64,000 bases of DNA. Origin: Nitratidesulfovibrio sp. Lineage in GTDB: Bacteria; Desulfobacterota; Desulfovibrionia; Desulfovibrionales; Desulfovibrionaceae. Location: NCBI RefSeq assembly GCF_040373385.1, contig NZ_JBDXXH010000009.1, positions 62,001 through 126,000 on the forward strand. The letters are read 5' to 3'. This document shows positions 57,926 to 64,000 of this stretch, piece by piece; positions within the stretch are counted from its first letter, which is position 1; the number at the start of each line of letters is the position of its first letter. Made by a program: the position numbers and the translations under genes. A model generated the notes under the pieces. The model saw only the letters and a program-made list of their open reading frames with translations. It did no database searches and was not told the DNA's origin.

Positions 57926-58285
57926 ATGAAGATTCTCATCGTGGATGACGAGACGGAATTCCTGGACCTCATGCACAAGCGGCTGGAACGGCGCGGCATG
58001 GAGGTGGACACGGTGGACAACGGCACGGACGCGGTGGCGCGCGTGGAGCAGGGCGCCTACGACGCGGTGGTGCTGGACGTGAAGATGCCGGGCATGGACG
58101 GGCTGGAGACGCTGCGGCGCATCAAGGCCCTGCGGCCGGAGGTGCCGGTGGTGCTGCTGACCGGGCATGCCAGCCTGGGCGCGGCCCTGACCGGCATGGA
58201 ACTGGGCGCGTTCGACTACATGCTCAAACCCGTGGCCATCAACGAACTGATCTTCAAGCTGGGCGAGGCCGTGCGCCACGCCTGA
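57926..58285 (+). CDS. Single-domain response regulator
   Basis: 119 residues, receiver only: ILIVDDETEFLDLMHKRL, phospho-Asp in VVLDVKMPGMDG, LLTGHA and the Lys in YMLKPV. It is similar to the regulator at 52.0 kb (shared DVKMPGM and the FDYMLKP/FGYLMKP stretch) and, like it, directly precedes a dikinase-like gene. Likely partner of the Cache kinase; with no output domain it may act on the dikinase-like protein. Confidence 0.92.
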   Translation: MKILIVDDETEFLDLMHKRLERRGMEVDTVDNGTDAVARVEQGAYDAVVLDVKMPGMDGLETLRRIKALRPEVPVVLLTGHASLGAALTGMELGAFDYMLKPVAINELIFKLGEAVRHA

Positions 58286-58394
58286 GCGGCGGCGCGCGGG
58301 CAGGTGGCGACAGGGTAGAGGCGCGACCGGTGACATCATCGGCGGCATGACCGGCTGACGGGGACTTCACGGCGCAGACCACGGCGGACGCGAT

Positions 58395-61187
58395 ATGAGC
58401 GGTTTTTTCCACACATTGGGTACGTTGTTCCGGCGTCAGGATGCACCTGCGCAGGGCGACGGCGTGCCCGACGCCGAAACCGAACGGCTGCGCGCGCTGT
58501 ACCGCGAACGCTGCTCGCGGTTCCGGCTGCTGCTGTCCGCCAACAAGAGCGCCCTCGAGATCATGGCCGACATGGAAGAGGCCCTGCGCGGGGTGCGCCC
58601 CTTCGGCATGACCTACGTGCGCGGCGCCTGCACCCGCGCGTGCGCCAGCGTGTTCCAGATCGTGCGCCACCTCAACGCGCTGTCCGACGACCGCTGGCCC
58701 GACCTGGAAACGAAATTCGACGAAATCCGCGCGGGCATAGAGGCCGTGGTGGCCCCCCATGTGCGGGCGGGTGGCGGGCCGCTGGTGTTGCCCATTGCCG
58801 AAACCGGTGTGGACCTGGCCGACCAGACCGGCGGCAAGATGGCCAACCTGGGCGAAATCCGCCGCCGTCTCGGCATTGCCGTGCCCGACGGCTTCGTGGT
58901 CACGGCCACCGGCTACCAGCGTTTCATGGAGGCGGGCGGGCTACAGGAAGAGATCGACCGGCGGGTACAGGCGGCGGACGCCACCCGCCTGGACGAGGTG
59001 TTTGCCCTGTCCGCGTCCATCCAGCAGCTCATTCTGGCCGCGCCCGTGCCCGACGACCTGTCCGCCGCCATCACCGCGCAGGTGGAGCGTCTGGCCGGGC
59101 CGCTGCATTTCCCGCATCCGGGTACCGGAGCCTGCACGGGCGCCGAGGTCCGTTTTGCCGTGCGTTCCAGCGCGGTGGGCGAGGATTCGCTGGATGCCTC
59201 CTTTGCCGGGCAGTACCGCTCGGAACTCAACGTGCCGCCCGAAGACGTGCTGGATACCTTCAAGGACATCGTGGCCAGCAAGTACGGCGTCACCGCCATG
59301 ACCTACCGCCTGGCGCGCGGCATTCCCGACGAGGACGTGCCCATGTGCGTGGGCTGCCTGGTCATGGTGGACGCGGTGGCGGGCGGCGTGGCCTACAGCC
59401 GCAACCCGCTGGACCTGCGCGACAACACCGTGGTCATCAACGCCGTGCCGGGCCTGCCCAAGGCCGTGGTGGACGGCAGCTTCAGCCCTGACGTGTTCGT
59501 GGTCTCGCGCGAGGTGCCCATGGCGGTGGCGCAGCGCCAGATAGCGGCCAAGCCCCAGCGCTTCGTGCGCGACCCCATCGAGGGCGTGCGGCTGGAGGAC
59601 ATGCCGCCGGACCTTGTGGACGCCCCGTGCATCGACGATGCGCGCGCGCTGGAAATCGCCGCGCTGGCCGCCGGGTTCGAGGTGTTCTACGGAGAGCCGC
59701 AGGACATCGAGTGGGCCGTGTGCCCCGAAGGCGTGCTGACCATCCTGCAAAGCCGCCCCCTGCGCGAGGCGCGCCACGACGACCTGCCCGAGGGCGAATG
59801 CGCGCCCGTGGCCGGAGGTGACGGAACGGACGTAGCTGGGACGAATGCCGCTTTCGCTGCTGACGGCACGGACGTGGCAGGGGCGGATACCTCCGCCATC
59901 AATCCCACCGAACCCGGTCCCCTGCCGGGCGGCTACAATTGCGGCGAATCCGGGCCGCCCGTGCTCCTGCTGGGGGGCACCCCGGTCAGCCCCGGCGCGG
60001 GCGCGGGCCTGGCCCACGTGGTGCGCAAGGACATGGACCTGCTGTCCTTCCCCGACGGCGGCGTGCTGGTCATCGAACGGGCCCTGCCGCGTTGGGCACC
60101 GCTGTTGTCCCGCGCTGCCGCCGTGGTGGCCGAGGCGGGCGGTGCCGCCGGGCATCTGGCCAGCGTGGCCCGCGAGTACGGCGTGCCCGCCCTGTTCGGG
60201 CTGCCCCGTGCGGCAGAGCTTCTGGAGCATGCGGGCATCGTCACCGTGGACGCGGACAACCGCCGCGTGCATCCCGGCCGCATCGACGACCTTCTGGGCC
60301 ACGCCCGGCGCCGCAACCTGATGGAGGGTAGCCCCGTGCACACCGCGCTGGCCGAGGCCGCGCGGCTGGTGCTGCCCCTGAACCTGCTGGACCCGGAATC
60401 ACCCCGGTTCGCCCCCGCCCACTGCCGCACCCTGCACGACATCACCCGCTTCTGCCACGAGAAGTCCGTGGAGGTACTGTTCGGCGCGTCCGATACCACG
60501 GTTCCCGGTGCCCAGCGTCTGGGCAAGCAACTGCGGGTCAACGGCACCAAGCTGCAATACTGGCTGCTGGACATCGACGGTGGCTTCCGCAAGCCCGTGC
60601 CCGGTCCCGTGGTGGATCTTGCCGACATCGCCTCCGCGCCCATGCTGGCCCTGTGGGACGGCATGACCGCCGTGCCCTGGGCCGGGCCGCCCGCCACCGA
60701 CGCGCGCGGGTTCCTGTCCGTCATGCTGGAGTCCACCGTGAACCCGGACCTGGAACCCACCGCCGCCACCACTCTGGCCAACCGAAACTTTCTCATGATC
60801 TCGCGCGACTACTGCAATCTTCAGGCGCGCTTCGGCTACCATTTCTGCACCGTGGAAGCCATGGCCGCCGACAACCCGCACGAGAACTACGTGACCTTCC
60901 AGTTCAAGGGCGGGGCCGCCAGCGCCGACCGCCGCGCCCTGCGCGCCCGCTTCGTGGGCGAGGTGCTGGAAGCACGCGGCTTCCGCGCCGACGTCAAGGA
61001 TGACGCCCTGTTCGCCTCGCTCGAAGGACTGCCCAAAGACCGCATCCTTACCCTGGTGCGCGGCGTGGGCTACCTGCTCATCCATACCCGCCAGATCGAC
61101 ATGGTGGCCCACAACGAACGCGTGTTCGGCCCCATCCGCGACCGCATCGCCGCCGACCTCGCCAGGATCGCCCCTGTAGCCGGGTAG
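58395..61187 (+). CDS. Dikinase-like protein with intact phosphohistidine site (paralogue 2)
   Basis: 930 residues. An N-terminal helical region (about 28-125), an ATP-grasp domain as in PEP synthase (GGKMANLGEIRRRLG, FAVRSSAVGEDSLDASFAG near 252-270, DIEWAV and LQSRPLR near 440-460), a Gly/Thr/Asp repeat linker, and a swivelling domain with His587 in GGAAGHLASVAREYG. The last 300 residues are not the PEP/pyruvate barrel but a domain shared with paralogue 1 (CRTLHDITRFCHEKSVEVLF, YLLIHTRQIDMV). So ATP-to-histidine phosphotransfer looks possible, but the acceptor is unknown; calling it PEP synthase would be wrong. Confidence 0.8.
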   Translation: MSGFFHTLGTLFRRQDAPAQGDGVPDAETERLRALYRERCSRFRLLLSANKSALEIMADMEEALRGVRPFGMTYVRGACTRACASVFQIVRHLNALSDDRWPDLETKFDEIRAGIEAVVAPHVRAGGGPLVLPIAETGVDLADQTGGKMANLGEIRRRLGIAVPDGFVVTATGYQRFMEAGGLQEEIDRRVQAADATRLDEVFALSASIQQLILAAPVPDDLSAAITAQVERLAGPLHFPHPGTGACTGAEVRFAVRSSAVGEDSLDASFAGQYRSELNVPPEDVLDTFKDIVASKYGVTAMTYRLARGIPDEDVPMCVGCLVMVDAVAGGVAYSRNPLDLRDNTVVINAVPGLPKAVVDGSFSPDVFVVSREVPMAVAQRQIAAKPQRFVRDPIEGVRLEDMPPDLVDAPCIDDARALEIAALAAGFEVFYGEPQDIEWAVCPEGVLTILQSRPLREARHDDLPEGECAPVAGGDGTDVAGTNAAFAADGTDVAGADTSAINPTEPGPLPGGYNCGESGPPVLLLGGTPVSPGAGAGLAHVVRKDMDLLSFPDGGVLVIERALPRWAPLLSRAAAVVAEAGGAAGHLASVAREYGVPALFGLPRAAELLEHAGIVTVDADNRRVHPGRIDDLLGHARRRNLMEGSPVHTALAEAARLVLPLNLLDPESPRFAPAHCRTLHDITRFCHEKSVEVLFGASDTTVPGAQRLGKQLRVNGTKLQYWLLDIDGGFRKPVPGPVVDLADIASAPMLALWDGMTAVPWAGPPATDARGFLSVMLESTVNPDLEPTAATTLANRNFLMISRDYCNLQARFGYHFCTVEAMAADNPHENYVTFQFKGGAASADRRALRARFVGEVLEARGFRADVKDDALFASLEGLPKDRILTLVRGVGYLLIHTRQIDMVAHNERVFGPIRDRIAADLARIAPVAG

Positions 61188-61217
61188 TCCCACCTGCTCA
61201 AGAATTTGAAGAACTAA

Positions 61218-61481
61218 CCGGAGGAAGAAACCTTTTGCGGCAGCCGTTAGGTAAGCGCGAAGCGCGAACCTTACGGATGGCGTCCGCAACGTGTGAAAAG
61301 GTTTCTTCCTCCGGACCTCCATCTTCCAAAACTTTTCGATTGGGTTTCTGTGAAGGAATGAAAGCGCACCATGGATTGGCATGGCTGTGTTGCCGACGCG
61401 TGGTAAAAAAATCCCCCCAATAAAAAGTTTGGGGGGGTGGGGTTCGGGGAGGGAGACCCTTTTCAAAGGGTCCCCTCCCCG
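61218..61481. repeat. Paired hairpin repeat, site 5 (filled unit F, empty unit G)
   Basis: Unit F has arms CCGGAGGAAGAAACCTTTT (61218-61236) and complement (61296-61314) around a 59-base second module (61237-61295), with a tail ending CCAAAACTTTTC (about 61326-61338). Unit G is inverted: AAAAAGTTTGGGGGGG (61423) then a hairpin CGGGGAGGGAGACCCTTT/AAAGGGTCCCCTCCCCG (61445-61481) that terminates the SOD gene. Unit F has the same arms and tail as unit D at 6.7 kb, which lacks the module. Confidence 0.9.
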
Positions 61482-61502
61482 ATTCTCTTTAAAACTCTTT
61501 TC

Positions 61503-62219
61503 CTACAACCGCTTGGCCACTTCGTCCCAGTTCACCAGCTTGTCGAAGAAGGCCTGGACATAGTCGGGGCGCTTGTTCTGGTAGTCCAGGTAGTAGGCGT
61601 GTTCCCACACGTCGATGGTGAGGATGGGGGTGAAGCCTTGGGTCATGGGGTTGTCGGCGTTGCCGGTCTTCAGCACCTTCAGCACGTCCTTGCCGTTTTC
61701 GCGGCCCTTGACCAGCCAGGCCCAACCGCTGGCGAACTGGGTTTTGGCGGCGTCGGAAAGCTGGGTGATGCAGGCGTCCACGGAGCCGAAGGCGGCGGAC
61801 AGGGCGTCGGCCACCTTGGCGGGGGGCGTACCGCCGCCGCCGGGCTTCATGCCTGCCCAGTAGAAGGTGTGGTTCCAGGACTGGGCGGCATTGTTGAACA
61901 GCCCGGCCTTGGCCGGGTCGCCCGCCACGGATTTGACCAGGTCCTCAAGTTTCATGGTGGCCATGGGGGTGCCTGCCACGGCCTTGTTCATGTTGCCGTA
62001 GTAGGCTGCCGTGTGCTTGCCGTAGTGGAACGAGATGGTGCGCGCGCTGATGGCGGGTTCCAGCCCGTTTTCGGGGTAGGGCAGCGGCGGCATGGGAAAG
62101 GCGTCGGGGGCGTCGGCGGCGTGGGCCACTGTGGGGCCCAGCAGGCGGGTGCCAGCGGCCACGACGGCTGCCGAGGCGCACAGGGACATGAAACAGCGGC
62201 GGGTGAAACTGGACGGCAT
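61503..62219 (-). CDS. sodB: Exported superoxide dismutase (Fe/Mn family)
   Basis: 238 residues: an export signal with a twin-arginine-like motif (FTRRCFMSL, cut after AHA near residue 34) and a complete Fe/Mn SOD. Metal ligands are in ISFHYGKHTAAYY, WNHTFYW and DVWEHAYYLDY (Asp and His). Periplasmic Fe-SOD is known from Desulfovibrio, where it protects oxygen-sensitive periplasmic enzymes. AAGGAG lies upstream of the ATG. Iron rather than manganese is likely from family context, not proven by sequence. Confidence 0.93.
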   Translation of the reverse strand: MPSSFTRRCFMSLCASAAVVAAGTRLLGPTVAHAADAPDAFPMPPLPYPENGLEPAISARTISFHYGKHTAAYYGNMNKAVAGTPMATMKLEDLVKSVAGDPAKAGLFNNAAQSWNHTFYWAGMKPGGGGTPPAKVADALSAAFGSVDACITQLSDAAKTQFASGWAWLVKGRENGKDVLKVLKTGNADNPMTQGFTPILTIDVWEHAYYLDYQNKRPDYVQAFFDKLVNWDEVAKRL

Positions 62220-62585
62220 GGCGTTCTCCTTGCGGATGAAGGTGGGCCGCGTCGCAATCTCCGCAAGGAATGACTGCCGGAGATGGGCGGCGCAGCGGAA
62301 CGGGGCGCATGAAGGCCCCGTGGATACCGGATGCCGAAGCCCGCAAGGGTGCGAAGGGAGAGCGGAGAGCCCGGCCAGGACCGGGGATGCGGGCGATTAC
62401 CGTCACCATAGCACAACTCGTCCAACTCGCAACAGGTGGATGTGGCCCGCTGCAACTGGCTGTGGATGCGCGCAGCAAGTCCGGCCCGGAAAAGGGAACG
62501 GCCCCCCGCACAAGAGTGCGGGGGGCCGTGGTCGTCATGAGAACAGGTCACCAGGCCGGGGCATGCGCCGCCGAAGCTGCGCGCG
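62220..62585. other. Gene-free gap between SOD and the membrane-protein gene
   Basis: Contains the terminator described separately and the presumed SOD promoter region; no gene was seen. Confidence 0.4.
62491..62529 (-). terminator. Terminator downstream of the TauE-partner gene
   Basis: ACGGCCCCCCGCAC (62498-62511) and GTGCGGGGGGCCGT (62516-62529) form a perfect 14-bp stem with a 4-base loop; on the minus strand it is followed by TCCCTTTTC. Confidence 0.88.
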
Positions 62586-63305
62586 CTAGGCTTCCTGCTT
62601 GATCTTGGACTTCTTCATGGTCAGGCCGATGCCGTCGAACAGTTCGAAGATGGCGAAGCCGTACCACATGGTATACAGCACGTAGAAGACCAGCAGGCCG
62701 ATCATTACGCCCATCTTGTCCATAACCTTGGCGGCCGGGATGCCGTAGAAGTTGTAGCCGGTTTCCACGGCGCGCTTGAGCACCGCGTCAACGACGTTGG
62801 CTTCTTCCACCATCTTGTTCTTTTGCAGGGCCTTGATCATGGGGCTCAGCCCTTCCCACCAGGCTTCCATGACCGCCATGTGGTCCGTGCCCGCGTAACG
62901 GGCGGACACGGCCTTGCCGTCGTTCTTGTACATGGCGTCGGCATCGGCCACGGCGGCGGCAAGCAGCGTGCCCAGGTCGCCTTGCACCTTCAGGGTGTTG
63001 CCTTCAGCGGTGGCGGTCACGCCCGCAGCGGCGAAGACCTTGGCGGCCTCGGCAGCCTTCTTGGAGGCGTAGGCCACTTCAACCATCTTGCCCTGCAGCG
63101 GTTCAACGCGCTTCTGGGTTTCGGGGATGAAGTAGGACGAACCCTTGGACAGCTTGTTGAACAGGTCGTCCGAGTATTCCAGGCCGTTCATGGCCTTGCC
63201 GCCGTCACCGGGAAAGAGCGGCATGAAGATCAGAAAGAAGACCGCGCAGAAGGAGCCCATGAGCAGCAGGCCCTTCATGAAACTGCTCTTGCTGTGGATA
63301 AGCAT
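62586..63305 (-). CDS. Membrane protein with periplasmic domain, partner of TauE/SafE transporter
   Basis: 239 residues. One N-terminal membrane segment (about 10-32, LLLMGSFCAVFFLIFMPLFP) and one near the C-terminus (about 200-222, VMIGLLVFYVLYTMWYGFAI) enclose a soluble, mostly helical domain rich in Ala and Lys that should be periplasmic. A short basic cytoplasmic tail ends it (MKKSKIKQEA). Not a recognised family. It starts one base after the TauE/SafE stop, so the two are cotranslated; it may be an accessory subunit of that transporter. Confidence 0.75.
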   Translation of the reverse strand: MLIHSKSSFMKGLLLMGSFCAVFFLIFMPLFPGDGGKAMNGLEYSDDLFNKLSKGSSYFIPETQKRVEPLQGKMVEVAYASKKAAEAAKVFAAAGVTATAEGNTLKVQGDLGTLLAAAVADADAMYKNDGKAVSARYAGTDHMAVMEAWWEGLSPMIKALQKNKMVEEANVVDAVLKRAVETGYNFYGIPAAKVMDKMGVMIGLLVFYVLYTMWYGFAIFELFDGIGLTMKKSKIKQEA

Positions 63306-63306
63306 G

Positions 63307-64000
63307 TTACGCCTCCGCTCTCAGCTTGCCGATGTTGGCGAAGAACTTGCCGAACACCCAGGCGCCAAAGATGGCAACCACCACCCAGAATACGATGTTG
63401 CCCACGAATTCGATGTTGTTCACCAGTTCCTTGGGCATGGATACCATTTCCAGTTCCACCATCTTCTTGGGCAGGGTGGCCACGCGGTTGATGAAGCCCG
63501 CGATGATCGACATGGCGTAGAAGCCGCGAATGTGGATGCCCTTGACCACCTTGGTGGTCAGCGCGCCCACCTGGATGCCCAGGAGCGAACCGATCAGCAT
63601 GCCCATGGCCAGGGTGTAGAACACATAGCCGTAGATGGCGTACTGGGCGATGGCGCCAAGGCCCGCAGTGAAGATGATTTGCAGGATGTCGGTACCCACG
63701 GTGGTCATGGACGACACGCCGAAGATGTACACGAACATGGGGAAGGTAACGAAGCCGCCGCCCACGCCCATGATGGCCGCCAGAATGCCCACCACCACGC
63801 CGCCCGCGGCAACGATCCAGCCGGAGATGCGGCGGCCGCCGGGCACGAGGTCTTCGTCGAAGGTGATCATGGGGGGCACGTTCATGGCCTGCAACTTGAC
63901 GGACAGGCCCGTTGTGCCGCCGCTGCCGCCATGGGCGTCACCGCCGCCGCCAGCCCGGCTGGACTTGATGAAGTCGAACAGGGCGTAGAAGCCCAGAAAG
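63307..64000 (-). CDS. TauE/SafE-family transporter (5' end off the window)
   Basis: Anion permease of the sulfite exporter TauE/SafE family. The visible C-terminal 230 residues contain a Gly-rich cytoplasmic loop (RAGGGGDAHGGSGGTTG), then the second family repeat with ILAAIMGVGGGFVTFPMF and TVGTDILQIIFTAG, and three to four membrane segments. The N-terminal half is beyond the right edge; an internal ATG at 63894 is not the start, since coding sequence continues upstream. The substrate may be sulfite or sulfate; inferred from family and organism. Confidence 0.9.
   Translation of the reverse strand, partial: FLGFYALFDFIKSSRAGGGGDAHGGSGGTTGLSVKLQAMNVPPMITFDEDLVPGGRRISGWIVAAGGVVVGILAAIMGVGGGFVTFPMFVYIFGVSSMTTVGTDILQIIFTAGLGAIAQYAIYGYVFYTLAMGMLIGSLLGIQVGALTTKVVKGIHIRGFYAMSIIAGFINRVATLPKKMVELEMVSMPKELVNNIEFVGNIVFWVVVAIFGAWVFGKFFANIGKLRAEA

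Noticed and set aside
52480..61187. PEP synthase (ppsA) for the two dikinase-like genes
   Set aside because: Both lack the C-terminal PEP/pyruvate barrel, and the first also lacks the ATP motif and the catalytic histidine.

Overview
The window is GC-rich DNA from a sulfate-reducing deltaproteobacterium of the Desulfovibrio/Nitratidesulfovibrio type. The assignment is inferred from a B12-dependent class II ribonucleotide reductase, an exported iron superoxide dismutase, a TauE/SafE transporter with a companion membrane protein, a large flagellar/chemotaxis block and a sulfolactate-type operon. No rRNA, tRNA or CRISPR was seen.

Layout. 1-9.1 kb (minus strand): metE (cut by the left edge) behind a cobalamin riboswitch, then ilvD, ftsE-ftsX and nrdJ. 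9.4-10.7 kb: a low-GC two-gene cassette (DUF5343-like plus HEPN-like) that looks acquired. 10.7-25.5 kb: a MerR-like regulator, HU, an NlpC/P60 lipoprotein, a CysQ-like phosphatase, an RNA m5C methyltransferase, an exported FG-GAP protein, a pseudouridine synthase, cheV, ispH, a tRNA-dihydrouridine synthase, an unknown protein and a SulP transporter. 25.8-35.5 kb: fliR-flhB-flhA-flhF-flhG-fliA-cheY-fliL plus two small genes. 35.6-48.8 kb: two protein-identical suyAB copies, each with its own promoter, a tripartite tricarboxylate-type transporter, a LarA-family protein, a chemoreceptor, a type-2 malate/lactate dehydrogenase and a convergent GntR/HutC regulator; together they read as import, racemisation or oxidation, and cleavage of sulfolactate to pyruvate and sulfite. 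49-61.2 kb: an NtrC-type two-component pair facing away from a run of response regulator, dikinase-like protein, sensor kinase, response regulator, dikinase-like protein. One dikinase-like protein keeps the phosphohistidine and ATP-grasp motifs and the other has lost both. 61.5-64 kb: exported SOD, a membrane protein and a partial TauE/SafE transporter.

The most unusual signals are: (1) paired, tail-to-tail hairpin repeats in five intergenic gaps, some carrying a second palindromic module inside the hairpin loop, with a matched filled and empty copy in this window; (2) the dikinase-like active/pseudoenzyme pair interleaved with two-component genes; (3) the LarA homologue in the sulfolactate operon together with the protein-identical suyAB duplication.
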